From: Crossaster papposus
Lineage: Eukaryota; Echinodermata; Asteroidea; Velatida; Solasteridae
Reading direction: 5' to 3'
Assembly: GCA_037893245.1 (NCBI GenBank)
Contig: JBAIAA010000451.1
Coordinates: forward strand, 620,001 to 684,000
Length of the DNA: 64,000 bases
Of the stretch, positions 34,160-45,570 are shown in pieces. The stretch's first letter is position 1. Every line of letters starts with the position of its first letter. The notes below the pieces were generated by a model. The model saw only the letters and a program-made list of their open reading frames with translations. It ran no database searches and was not told the DNA's origin. Both the position numbers and the translations under genes were made by a program.

Positions 34160-34737
34160 TTCCTTTCTAGTTAATTAGTACTTAGTCTTGAAAGTTCAAA
34201 GTGATTAATAGTAAACGAACACAATCACGTATTACTGTACTTGTAAAATACTAATTCTCGCTTAAAAAAAGATGTTATGATCACAGTACAGGAGTACATG
34301 TAATAAGGCCCCGAAAAAAAAGAAGTTGTGGAATATTTCGGCCGATAATGAGGTCATATTAAATAATTATTTGTGACCTTTCAAAATATGTCACGCCCGT
34401 TTACCAGTTAAGCCAAATTCTACAAACACATTGTGGTAGATAATGAATTCTTAACAAATGATTAAAAATAACTCGCAATTTCCATGTAAAGTTCTAAATT
34501 CATCATCTTTATAATGTCATTTGTGTGTATTTAACAGTATACAAACAGTATACAATGTAAAATATAGATTATGGTATGCGGGTGATTAGACCATTGATAG
34601 TTTGGATATAATGCCGAGAAAAACTTGATGTGCATAAATTGTACCATGAATTATAGCTGCCGCGCAGTCGAATTAGTGCATGGTACATCCGGGTACTTTA
34701 CTATCGTGTTGCCCACTTACAAAATGGCGGACAGGGC

Positions 34738-35190
34738 CAGGGCGGCACGCGTAATTTTTTTTCCTACGAGGGTTAGGGGTAATTATCATAAATGGGCGCA
34801 TCTACACCACACTGAATGGAAGACACTTGGGTTCTCAGATCCTTACTTTCCCTTAAATTAAACTCACTCCAACAACAAACTTGGGGACCAAAAATAGTAA
34901 ATGAAAAATAGGCAGAGAGCGAATTCGAACCCCAGTCGAACGATTTATAGGCCTAAACCTAACCCATTATCCACTAAGCTACCATGAGAGAGGTCGACAT
35001 AAGCCGTTTTTCAAAGTGCTTTAATGTACCTCTGGGGTATGTGTAACTAGTTGATTGAGCAATAACAATGTATTAGCGTCTTTGTTAAAACTGCTGAATA
35101 ATTATGACGCGAGCGGTCTAGAGCCGCCCATTTATGATAATTACCGCTAACCCTCCTAGGAAAAAAACAAATTACGCGGGCGGCACGTCC
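34738..35190. mobile_element. Foldback element enclosing a tRNA-like sequence
   Basis: GGGTTAGGGGTAATTATCAT and AAATGGGCG at the left are mirrored by CGCCCATTTATGATAATTA and CGCTAACCCTCCTAGG at the right, with CGGCACGCGTAATTT versus AAATTACGCGGGCGG outside. Confidence 0.75.
34913..34990 (-). pseudogene. tRNA-like sequence (SINE head) on the - strand
   Basis: On the - strand it reads TGGTAGCTTAGTGGATAATGG for the A box and GGGGTTCGAATTCGC for the B box. Its place inside a foldback suggests a captured SINE head. Confidence 0.45.
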
Positions 35191-36296
35191 GTGTAGTGCG
35201 CATAATTATACGCGCACAGTATAGTGAGTGCGCTCTCTAGTTTATATAATATAACTCTACGGGATGATTATGATCTTGTTGGTGAATGAACTATTGAAGT
35301 AAAGTAGAGGTCAGGGTTGACTGCAATAAGATGGTGTCGGATATTATACCTCAAAAGGAGATTTGACGTTTGCTCATGAATATGCATGAGTAATGAGGAA
35401 AATGAGTAATCCACGCTCTTAAACCTGTGCCTTGCGGGACAAACTAAAACGGATTTGGAATTCTGTTTAATCTCCCACCGGGCGCGTTTGAGTTGTGTAT
35501 TACGGCGCGCTCTCTGACAACTTTCGTGCGCGTTTGTAATTTTAATTTCCGGCCTCTGTCTGGTCAGTGTAGATCGTTTATAACGACTGTAAAAGAGACT
35601 ATATCGGTGGTGATCTTTAAAGAGTGATATCGTTTTTTGAAAGCTCATATTTTTACAATTGGTTTTTCAATACAGATATATAACACTGATGCTCTATTTT
35701 TCACCTGAAATCTTTTTCACAGATTTTTCTACCAAACAAAAGTCACGGCCAGATTTGAATTGTGACATATTTTGCTTAAAGGTTGTGTGTTTTTGTCTCT
35801 CTCGCTAGCCGAAATGTATTGTTATAGTATAGATTTGTTTTCACATTGGAAAACACGTGCCGTGTACATCTTACGACAATTAATGTCGGAATTTGTTTCT
35901 GCGGTGTATATGTGTATAATCTGAAGTTATGAGATTTGCTATGTCTATTGTGCCCGTGAAATCGTAACGATGATGTACGTTATAATGTGCTCTTCACGTA
36001 TCGGTGTTCGCAATGATCGTAGCACAGTATGTGCCTCACTTTTACAGCGATAAATCATAACTGTTGGATTCTCCCGTTGTTTTAAGAAAAAAATATTTTA
36101 TCAAAAAGATTGTGTTTTTTTTCTTTGTATTTTCTAGCTTTGTCGGAAATTTATACACCAGTGCTGGCACTGGTCATTAAAAAACAAAGACTGGTAATTA
36201 TTTCAACATAACTATTGTAAATGTGTAAAAATGTTTTCGTGTAAAAAAAAAAAAAAAAAAAAAAAGTGGTAAATTGTAAGCCTTGCATTGCCCCGT

Positions 36297-36302
36297 AATA
36301 AA
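36297..36302 (+). promoter_or_regulatory. Alternative polyadenylation signal
   Basis: AATAAA in a repeat-poor stretch downstream of the Ets gene, shortly after a 24-A run at 36245-36265. It could serve a long 3' UTR. Confidence 0.25.
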
Positions 36303-37188
36303 TTTTGGTAATTCGTATTACGTAAGATCGTTGTATATAGACTCGGTGTCTTTGCCCTTAATCTCCGTTGTTCTTGGTTTAAGAAAAATGCTATGGAGAA
36401 AAAAAAGCGAGGCAACAGAGCCATGGTTTGCCAAACAATGGCCATGTCTACGCCTCGGATCCGACTTCACGGTATGATTAGGCCCTTAACTTGAGAGGCT
36501 CTGACGAAATATTTGTCAAGTTATGTACTTTATACCTAGCACGGTATGTGGCAAAGACGTACCCCTTTCCCTGTACCCTAACTATTGTTACCTAACACAT
36601 CTCTTAAAACCTAAAAATAACACCTCAGATTCCGGGATCACAATGGCCAACACAAAAAGTGGGGAGGGGGGGGGGTCCCTATGCCACATATTGCGCTTCA
36701 TTATGCTGTGCTTCAGAATTATCAATTCCTATACGAAATAAGAATAAGGATTGATATGAGTTTACCATTTGAATGCTAGACGCTAAAGCCCAAACCTGAA
36801 CAAAACCGAGCTTTGTAAAAATGCTCACTTTAAAATTAAGACTGTGTCTGAATTACTTGGCTACAGCTTGAACACACGTCTATGTGAAGTGGCTGCAGGG
36901 ACACGCGTTTAATGTCAATCCGTAACCAGGACCGTTTTCCAAACCCCCAGTTAAGGCTCCTTTGGCTCCAACACAATTACCAAACTGCAGAAACAAAGCC
37001 AGTGGCGGCGAAGCTGGGGTTTGAAAAACGTGCCCATGTAAATCGGGTACGTAGGGTTCAGAGCTGTTTCCAATTTCCACAAATGCATTGTTCACTTTCA
37101 CCCATTCGTTGTGACTGTTAACGTGCCTTTGTATATAATGCTTTGTCGAATGATGTTCATTTGTGTTAATTATTTGTCCGAGCTTAAC

Positions 37189-37194
37189 AATAAA
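37189..37194 (+). promoter_or_regulatory. Alternative polyadenylation signal
   Basis: AATAAA followed by AGACAGTC. Repeat density rises again soon after this point, so the repeat-poor block 35.2-37.2 kb may be transcribed flank of the Ets gene. Confidence 0.25.
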
Positions 37195-37519
37195 AGACAG
37201 TCATTAATACATGACGGTAAATACCTGAAAATGTAGCACTTGTTTATTTGTTTACTGCCCAGAATTTTGGGCATCATGCTGTATGTTGCCCTATATATAT
37301 TTGTTTCTTGTACACAGCCATTATGTCTCTGAAGAAGATCTTGTTAAGATCGAACAATTAGGCCTCTTAACTTATTTGATTTGAAAAATCTTAGCGAGTG
37401 ACTGGAAAATACTGCTCAATCATTAAAAAGAGCACGTTCCAAATTTAAGAACAAGAGATTGTTTTCAAAACTCGATAAACGCCATTTTGTTACCTGTCAG
37501 AATCCTGCCCTCTCTAAAT

Positions 37520-37990
37520 TTGTGGTGTTCCCCAACGTGCCGCACTTCGACACACGTTTACACCGACTTTCCTTGCGCAGTGTTGCCAAACTTCTTTGTT
37601 GACAAATTTCAAATTCATTCAGTGAAATACTGTACTTGTACCATAACTTGTACCTTATTAATGCCTGCTATTTAAACTCCCTTAACAATAATTGTCGGTG
37701 TCATAAACTTTAATCTAAAAATTAATAAAAAAATAATAAAAACACGGTGGCGTCCAGAAATCGGGCACAAAGTCACCATTTCCCGCTAACCGCGCTAGCA
37801 GAAAAATTGTGCGCTAACCCTGTAAGCACAGAATCCTTATATTAGTTACGGGATGTACGCATGCTCAGAGACCAAAATTCCTCGCTAACGCGTGAAATAC
37901 GTTTACCGTAAGCACCGAATTTTATGCTATAGTAAGCAGGGATTTTTCGCTAACGGTAAGCAGAGCCAAGAAATTGGGCCCTGATTCAAT
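37520..37990. repeat. Dispersed repeat, paralogue of 45580-45810
   Basis: GTTGCCAAACTTCTTTGTTG, AATGCCTGCTATTTA and GGTGGCGTCCAGAAAT recur at 45650-45800. The right part is a MITE-like stretch with GCTAAC/GTTAGC ending AAATTGGGCCCTG. Confidence 0.65.
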
Positions 37991-38085
37991 GCATCCCAGA
38001 TAAAACCAACGACGTGACTTCACAGCATTCTGTAGTCGTACATGAAAGCATTTGAAAAATTGTTGCCATGATCAACCTGATGTCA

Positions 38086-38408
38086 AAGTAGTCTATTGGA
38101 TGAGCTTTGATCGAAAGGTCCCTGGCTCCAATCCACCACCACCCATTCCTCGCCTTCTACCACTATAACCCGGTTCGAACCCCGCCTGGGCCAATATATG
38201 GATTGGGTTTTCAGTCCCTGCCTGACTCCGTGGGTTTTCTCCATCATATTCTTCTGGGGTTTTCCTCCCACCTCTAAAACTGTACCTTCTTCTCATTGTC
38301 TTCTCTCTACAGGTTTCTTCAGGCTTGCGAGCTACAGTGCCTAGAGCGCTTTTGAGGGGTCCTTGGTTTGATTATTAGAACGAATTAATAATAATAATAA
38401 TAATAATT
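38086..38408 (+). mobile_element. SINE, uninterrupted, with AAT tail
   Basis: B box-like GGTTCGAACCCCGCC, then GGGTTTTCAGTCCCTGCCTG, TCTTCAGGCTTGCGAGCTAC and an AATAATAATAAT tail to 38408. The 3' part matches the SINE at 47.8 kb. Confidence 0.65.
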
Positions 38409-38898
38409 TCTAGTCGAATTTATATCTTTAGGACTCTTTTAATAAAAGAGAAACTATACACCGAGAACATTAATAGTTAAAATCAGTCATTTGCAGTCTG
38501 CTTCCAAGAGCGGAAAAGGCACGATATATTGAGAAACCCTTCGATGCATGCGGTGTAAAGAATAATAATCGGCGTGTTTATCTCCTGCCTTCTTCTATAA
38601 GGCGTCGGATCTCGTTAGCACAACTAATATTAGTCCGGTGCTATATTTAGGAACCAAGAAATTACCCAGATTTATGTGAACTCAGTGCGGGGCAGTTCGG
38701 TCACTTCGAAAGTAAGACAAAAAGTTCAGGGGGATGACGGCCGGCTTATTTCAATTTCCTGTTATCTTGCCTGTCCTGCACGCTGGCTATAGAGAAGCTA
38801 GTAGTAGTATTAAGGCTCTGGCACCCCAATTCTTATTATGACGTAATAGGGCGGCTGGTGTGTAAGAGGCGCTAAACGCTGAAACAAATGAATAGCCC
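38409..38898. other. Unassigned non-coding DNA
   Basis: No exon or repeat recognised. Confidence 0.5.
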
Positions 38899-40492
38899 TT
38901 AAAGGGAATATGCAAAAAATTTGCAAACAACAAAATTAATGACTAAATTATCACAAAATACTTTACTAGATTGTTAGGGAATGGCATCTGATGTGCTTTT
39001 AAAGTAAAGTGGTATTTTATCAGTTTGAAAAAAAAAGGGTTGGAAAAAATGACTCTTTTTTCAAGTACTGCTCAAAATTGTTCATATTTAGTTAATCCAC
39101 ACTTCCTTTGAAATTGAGTACACATCTGTGTAGAGGTACAATTGATTATCTGACCTTACAGTCCCCCAACGCCTACACATTGCTCCGTTTATACTCTTGT
39201 GGTGTCAGGAAGAACATGATTGGTTTTCTAGATCTATTTCTTTAGCATCTACGAACCCACTAAGCTTTACCTTACATACGTCAGACTGTGGACATTCCTT
39301 TGTCTTCGTGTAGTTAAAAAACGTTGACTAAATACTCATTTTTCTCGCTTCCCCAAAACAAATTTACCCTCAAATTTGGATTAGGGCCTATGGGCCTCTC
39401 AGCTGTCCCTTCTATCTTTTCTATATATAACCCTAACCCGTTTTTCCTCTAGCGCTCTTTTTCGGAAACTGAAAAACGGATTGTGGACCTGGGCAAGTCC
39501 ACAAACCGTAACCTCTTCCCGCATCGTGTGGACCTATATTGTTTGGAGGTTCACAGTGCGTAGGGGTCATTCCACGTCATTCCGCACACTTTTTTGCTCG
39601 ACCCCCTCCGATTTTGATGAAATTTGGTGTGTGGCTAGGTACTCATGAGAAACTCCGATACGCAAAATATTAGCGAAATTCGGTCATTTGTGTAGGAACT
39701 GGAGCAGTTTGAAGTTTTAGGGGGTTTTGCGACCAGAACCCACCAATCTACCTAAAAATTGCCAAATACCCCTACAGAATGGTTCGATCTCAGCAAGTGA
39801 GGTATCGTTAGAAAGAGCACAAAATTCGCTATCCACCAATATGTCACTTGACATTATTTTATGTGTTGACCCAAATCTGGGTCATTTAAGGTGACCTTGA
39901 CCTTTGACCTCGATTATCTCAAAAGTATATGCTCTGGCTTTGATGAACTTGTTGTAGTCGTGAGATAGTTAACCGTACATGGCGCACACGAAAAATCAGC
40001 TTGGGCAATTACCAACTTCAGGAGAAACATGACTTTAACGACCAACAAATGTGTAGTATCACTCCTATGAATCCGGATACAGTCACAATTATCAACTATT
40101 ATGCATGTACATGTATCTCGATCTCGGAATTTCCATTGCTTAAAGGAAACATGCAGCCTAACATTTTCATTACGCAATTTTTGTTTTAAATTCATAGATT
40201 TATGTGTATTAAATGTGAATAAAAAAGCAAAACTGGTTTTAGTGTACGTTTAGTGTGGTAATTTTCCGTCCAATAATTGACCCCCCCCTCTTTTTTTAAA
40301 TTTCGCGGCCACTAAAAATGAGTGACGTAAACCGAGGCAGGACCCGGACAAATTCTCGATAGTCGGTACGCGACGTCTAGGTACAAGACGGGTTCGCGTG
40401 GCCACGTACGCACATTGTTGTGTGTTGATGCACCCACAGTGTACGAATCGCGTACGCTTTGTGCACGGTAATCGAATTTCACATGGACGATC

Positions 40493-40700
40493 GTGAAAGT
40501 TCTTCCTCGGTTTTTGGTGAATCCGACGAAAACAGTACTGATTCGTCCGATTCGAATAACAGTATTTCTTATTCAGACACGGACTCGATCGAGGATAAAG
40601 ATGGGGTCCCTCTAGGCACTCTAGGTCGAAGCACGACCGCTCAAAATGTTCGCTGCAGAGGGCCGAAAATCACTATGCCCGCCTGGACCACTTCGCTCTG
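40493..40700 (+). CDS. Hypothetical acidic Ser-rich exon inside the 4-kb element
   Basis: ATG at 40493 opens MDDRESSSSVFGESDENSTD and continues Asp/Ser-rich, then basic (VRCRGPKITMPAW). A strong donor GTAAGC follows 40700, so this may be the first exon of an element-encoded protein whose later exons were disrupted by the insertion at 40864. No family is recognised and the element may be non-autonomous. Confidence 0.35.
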
Positions 40701-40863
40701 GTAAGCTTTACTTTGGCTGTCCAAATCCTCCGATATTTAGGATCAACCGGAAACAAATGAAGGCTTACTCCATCCTTAGTAGTTTTGCTACACCTAGCAG
40801 CTACACAACTAGTCGGCAATGACCGAACACTGTTTTTACCCCGATTCAGAATGAAAAACCATG

Positions 40864-42683
40864 TAATACCCCTGTCACACCGGAGTGCGATCTCACGGCA
40901 ACCTTACTGCGATGCAGTTTTCATCAAAAACGCAGTAGAGTCGCCGAAAACTGGCAAAAAAAACCTGAAATCTATGAGGTAGGTAGCTCACAGTACGCTC
41001 TTGACTCGTTCACTGCGCTCTCACTACACTCTCACTGCGACCTATGCGTTCCCAGTTTGATCATCGCCGCGCTCTCACTGCGCTCCCACTACGCTCTACG
41101 CGATCTCGCTGCGACCAAGACGACCTCGTTACGACCTCGCTACGACCTTACTACGCACTCACTACGTCCCCACCACGTTATGTGTGTTTGTACTGCGTTC
41201 GCGCGGCGACTATAAATACAGCGAGCTCGATGTTGCTGAATATTTGCTATCTGTTGTAAAATTATTATGTTCTGCCTCTCTACAACCGTAGTCACACCGG
41301 AGCTACGCTGCCGTTGCGCTCCCACGGCAACTAAACAAAGTTGCAAAACGCAGTAGAAGCGCAGTAGGATTGCCAAGAGCGTAGTGGGAACGCAGTGGAG
41401 TCTACCTAGGTCGTGGGAGTGTGTCCATGGTCGCCAAACCTCGGCGATTGTTTTGAGCCTGCTCAAAACAATCGCAGAGGGTCGGCGACCTGGTCCAAAA
41501 CGCAGGGGGAGCGCAGTGAGAGCGTAGTGGGATCTCAAAGAACGTACTTGGGACGTCGTGAAGTCTACCTGAGCGTGTCATGATCGTAGCAAGAGCGAGT
41601 TGGTATCGCCGTCTGCCCAATCTGCGACTGAAGTACGTCTGAAGTACGACCACTGTACGCTTGTCATGCTCTCACTACGCTCTTACCGCGCTCCTATTGC
41701 GCTTCTACTACGTCGTATAGGGTTTCTTTACGCTCATACTGCGTCCACACGGGGCTGCCGGTACGACTGTGGCGCCCCTATTGCGTCCATGGCGATGTTA
41801 CGGAGCTTCCTGTACGTTCACAGTGCGATTATACTGCGATTATACTGCGTGTATAGTACGTTCTGACTTTGACATGCGTAATAGCCATAAATGGTATAAA
41901 TGCAGCCTATATCCTCCACACAACATACTAATGTGCATCTCCTCTTCACCATGGCTGTAGAGAGGCAGAACATAATAATTGTACAACAGATAGCAAATAT
42001 CCAGCAACATCGAGCTCGCTGTATTTATAGTCGCCGCGCAAACGCGGTACAAACGCACAGAACGTAGTGGGGACGTAGTGAGAGCGTAGTAAGGTCGTAG
42101 CAAGGTCGTAGCGAGGTCGCCTTGGTCGCAGCGAGATCGCGTAGAGCGTAGTGGGAGCGCGGCGATGATCAAACTGGGAAAGCATAGGTCGCAGTGAGAG
42201 TGCAGTGAGAGCGCAGTGAGAGCGCAGTGAGCGAGTCAAGAGCGTACTGTGAGCTACCTACCTCATAGATTTCAGGATTTTTTGATGAAAACTGCATCGC
42301 AGTAAGGTCGCTGTGGGATTGCACACCGGTCTGACAGGGGTATCATTAGCAGATTGGGCAGACGGCAATACCAACTCGCTCTTGCTACGACCATGACACG
42401 CTCAGGTAGACTTCACTACGTCCGTAGTACGTTCTTTGAGATCCCACTACGCTCTCACTGCGTTTTGGACCAGGTCGCCGACCCTCCGCGATTGTTTTGA
42501 GCAGGCTCAAAACAATCGCCGAGGTTTGGCGACCATGGAGACCCTCCCACGAACTAGGTAGACTCCACTGCGTTCCCACTACGCTCTTGGCAATCCTACT
42601 GCGCTTCGCTACTGCGTTTTTCAACTTTTTTAGTCGCCGTGGGAGCGCAACGACAGCGTAGCTCCGGTGTGACAGGGGTATTA
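40864..42683. mobile_element. Composite foldback element with interleaved inverted arms
   Basis: Outer ends TAATACCCCTGTCACACCGG and its complement. Arms A (40864-41290) and A' (about 41946-42346) are inverted copies, as are B (41291-41630) and B' (42347-42683), in the order A-B-C-A'-B'. The arms consist of degenerate CACTACGCTCT-type repeats. Open frames on both strands are repeat by-products. Confidence 0.88.
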
Positions 42684-43904
42684 GGACGGACACAATGCGC
42701 GCAGTCAGTAAACGACAGGCCGGGTAGCAGCGCTGCGAGTCTCTGCCTCTATTTTCGTCATACCCCTCGAGAGGTTTTATGTTAATGAGGCTTCCCTTCA
42801 AGGGGGGGGGGGGGGGGGGGGGTGGGTTTGACCAAAATTTTCAACAATTATATTCCTCCATTTATCACAGAAAATAAACACAACCACACCCATAATGTTG
42901 TTGTCAACATTATACTTCATTGATTTAAGCAACAACAAATCTTATTACATGTTTCCTTCAACCGCCGTGGCTACTGTGAGCCGAGTTACTATAAGATTCT
43001 GAATACCGCCTTTTTACGCCATAAGGGAGTCTACCTACTTCAGAAGCAGGCTTTGAAAATACCGAGATCGAATTCAAAAATACATGCATAATAGTTAATA
43101 ATTGTTACTGTATTCGCATTCATAGGAGTGATATTACACATTTGTTGGTAGTTAAAGTAATTTTTCTCTTGAAGTTGGTAATTGCCCAAGCTGATTTTTC
43201 GTGTGCGCCATGTACAGTTAACTATATCTCACGACTACAAAAAGTTCATCAAAACCAGAGCATATACTTTTGAGATAATCGAGGTCAAAGGTCAATGTCA
43301 CCTTAAATGACCCAGATTTGGGTCAACACATAAAAGAATGTCAAGTGACATATTGATGGATAGAGAATTTTATGCTCTTTCTAATGATACCTCACTTGCT
43401 GAGATCGAACCATTTTGTAGGGGTATTTAGCCATTTTTAGGTAGATTGGTGGGTTCTGGCCGCAAAACCCCCTAAAACTTCAAACTGCTCCAGTTCCTAC
43501 ACAAATGACCGAATTTCGCTAATATTTTGCGTATCAGAGTTTCTCATGAGTACCTAGCCACACACCAAATTTCATCAAAATCGGAGGGGGTCGAGCAAAA
43601 AAGTGTGCGGAATGACGTGGAATGACCCGTATGCAAGACTAACTCAAAACGTCAAATTAGTCAGTGTAACAATATTTGCTATAACATACTAACCCCTCAA
43701 ACCCATCCATTTCTGGCAGATTACAGCCAAAAACGAATGATGTACATTCCCTTTAATCGTTGATGACGTCATCCCATGTCTACGGCAGTACGGCACAACA
43801 GTGAAACGTTTAGTCGTGTGATTGACGCTCGCCGCTTTTCCGTGCAAAATGCCGACACATACGGGCGGTTTTCGACGAAAAGACAGCCAAATGTCACAAT
43901 TCCA

Positions 43905-44183
43905 GGGCCCAATTTCACGGCGCTGCTATAAGCACACGATTTTCTGCTAACCGAGCCTCCGTCTATTTCATGGGGACCGTAAGCAGTAAGCACAGCAAAA
44001 GGCACGCTTAACCTAGCGGGCAAATTTGCTTAACTTAGTGACGTAACAGTAGAGTCTCCATGCGGGCGCAAACGTTAGCACAAAAAGCCGTGAAATAGCG
44101 CTTACGGTTAGCAAATTTGTCTGCTAAGGTTAGCACAACTTTTCCGCTAACTAACTGTTAAGCAGCGCCGTGAAATTGGGCCC
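43905..44183. mobile_element. MITE with GGGCCCAATTTCACGG ends
   Basis: GGGCCCAATTTCACGGCGCTG to the complement GCGCCGTGAAATTGGGCCC; inner GCTAAC/GTTAGC repeats. Its ends resemble R3 but the interior differs. Confidence 0.8.
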
Positions 44184-44518
44184 TGCTCTGTCAGTCGTGG
44201 AAGATAACACGTTAGAAGACTAGGAAAAAATGATTACGGTGCAGGGGACTTTCAAAATGGTATTTTTATTTAAGAGCCCACACTGTGGTACATCAAACAA
44301 AATTAAATGCCATGGAATTAATTATAAAGTGACCGATAATTTAGGTATTCCTTCCTTGAAATCGTAAGAAAGTGAGAAAATAATCGTGTTTTTTAATTTA
44401 TTTTCATTAATGCTGCTGTATATGTTTGTTCTCCTTTGATTAAAAAAACAACTCAAACCATGGAGGAATAAGAAGCCTTCTTATTCCTCCATGCTCAAAC
44501 CAACAACCAAATTGACAA

Positions 44519-44573
44519 TGCCGGATAGCTCAGTTGGTAGAGTAATATGGGGGTCGCCGGTTCAAATCCCGCA
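44519..44573 (+). pseudogene. Truncated tRNA-like sequence
   Basis: GCCGGATAGCTCAGTTGGTAG is a good A box and GCCGGTTCAAATCCCGC a good B box, but almost the whole anticodon arm is missing. Confidence 0.55.
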
Positions 44574-44887
44574 GATATTTTCTATGCTCGTCTATGGGTG
44601 TATTTTTAGGTGATACATTTCTGGGAAACGTAAGATATAAAAAGGCAATAGGCGAAGGGATTGTAGACTTAATTTGTATGCTCGTCTTGCAATTGTTAAA
44701 GAATAATGTTGCTATTTTATGACGCTTACTGCACCGTGTATGTACATCTTTCGCTCAAATACACAAGAGAGGGCGCTGTGTTATAAGAAGTTTCAACTAT
44801 AGAGGGCGTTCTATACTTAGCGTGGAGGCGCGAAATTAGCCTCTGTCATGACCTTTCTAAAAGGTCAACTCGCGGAAAATTGTCAAA

Positions 44888-44921
44888 ATGGCGGCGCTTA
44901 CCAACACCAACACCAACACGT
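44888..44921 (+). CDS. nit2: Candidate first coding exon of NIT2
   Basis: ATG at 44888 (A at -3, G at +4) reads MAALTNTNTNT and can leave through a donor at 44922 with one base of a codon, as required by the exon at 50079. The junction would read NTSFRLAL, matching the TSFRLAL of human NIT2. The donor GTGTCG is weak and the distance (5.2 kb) long, so this is only a candidate. Confidence 0.3.
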
Positions 44922-45111
44922 GTGTCGTCGATGTCAGAACTTTATGGCTTACGACGGAGCTCTAAAGACTGTGGTTATTTCGGAAGAATAAACCGTAGGC
45001 ATAAGGCTAAATGTCATCCAAAACCGTAAAATTACGAAAGAGAAAGAAACAGCGACTGAAAAAATGGTCAGTTTGTGAAAGTGTGCTGCGCTATATACGT
45101 ACGTGCGTAGC

Positions 45112-45570
45112 GGATGTCAGACAAGTCGACCGTTGGCGTTGAGACAACTCGACTCGGGACAAGTCGACCGTTGAGACAACTCGCCCGTTGAGACAACTCG
45201 CCCGTTGAGACAACTCGCCCGTTGAGACAACTCGCCCGTTGAGACAACTCGACCTTTGTGAGACAACTCGACTCGAGACAAGTCGACCGTTGAGACAACT
45301 CGACACGGGACAAATATATAAATTATGAAATAATATTAACGCAACCCCCAGCCTTACATGTGTATCACAACCCGGCCCGGAAAAAAAACATAACTCTAAA
45401 ACGGCGATCAGCCGCCGTCAAAATCCCCGCTACTACTATCCCAAAAGCATGCGAGTCGACTTGTCTCAACGGTCGACTTTTCTTTCCATTTATCGGACAT
45501 ACGGTCGAGTTGTCTCAATGGTCGACTTGTCCCGAGTCGAGTTGTCTCAACGGTCGACTTGTCTGACCCC
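45112..45570. mobile_element. 459-bp foldback element with 10-bp target duplication
   Basis: Ends GTCAGACAAGTCGACCGTTG and complement, continuing as arrays of an 18-bp GAGACAACTCGCCCGTT-like unit in opposite orientation (45112-45312 and 45452-45570). CGTGCGTAGC occurs directly at 45102-45111 and 45571-45580. Long TIRs with 9-11 bp duplications suggest a Mutator-type element. Confidence 0.9.

Larger units (their letters stand above)
32464..34180 (+). other. ets1/2: Ets1/2 3' untranslated region (probable)
   Basis: Sequence after the TGA runs without further exons to an AATAAA at 34154-34159 preceded by TGTACAG, a typical metazoan polyadenylation context. It contains an R4-family MITE at about 32815-33011 and a short GT/AT microsatellite at 33318-33338. 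Longer forms could use AATAAA at 36297-36302 or 37189-37194. The end is an inference. Confidence 0.5.
35191..37200. other. Repeat-poor flank downstream of Ets
   Basis: No coding exon recognised. A 126-codon - strand frame at 35268-35648 shows no family signature. It contains two AATAAA signals noted separately. Confidence 0.45.
39563..43628. mobile_element. 4.07-kb element with ~560-bp terminal inverted repeats
   Basis: Ends GGGGTCATTCCACG and CGTGGAATGACCC; the inverted arms run about 39563-40125 and 43068-43628 with high similarity. A GTA direct repeat flanks it (39560-39562 and 43629-43631), single in the paralogue at 55.6 kb. The only candidate gene is the Ser-rich frame at 40493; no transposase motif is recognised. 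It is split by a foldback composite at 40864-42683. Confidence 0.88.
39263..43646. mobile_element. R11 repeat split by a 4-kb insertion
   Basis: 39263-39562 and 43629-43646 together equal the intact copy at 55342-55647 (AGCTTTACCTTACATACG to GCAAGACTAACTCA). The break is exactly where the 39563-43628 element sits. Confidence 0.82.
38899..43756. mobile_element. M2-type TTAA-bounded element carrying a nested stack
   Basis: TTAAAGGGAATATGC at the left and CATTCCCTTTAA at the right form the ends; the right 100 bp match the 14.3-15.1 kb element. Everything from 39263 to 43646 is inserted material. Confidence 0.65.

Noticed and set aside
35268..35648. 126-codon frame on the - strand
   Set aside because: Low-complexity basic composition, no family signature, no splice context.
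41140..42801. Arg-rich 110-138 codon frames on both strands
   Set aside because: By-products of the CACTACGCTCT-type repeats in the foldback arms.
45112..45570. CRISPR-like array of regular short repeats
   Set aside because: Eukaryotic context. Units are contiguous without spacers and form inverted arms of a transposable element with a target duplication.
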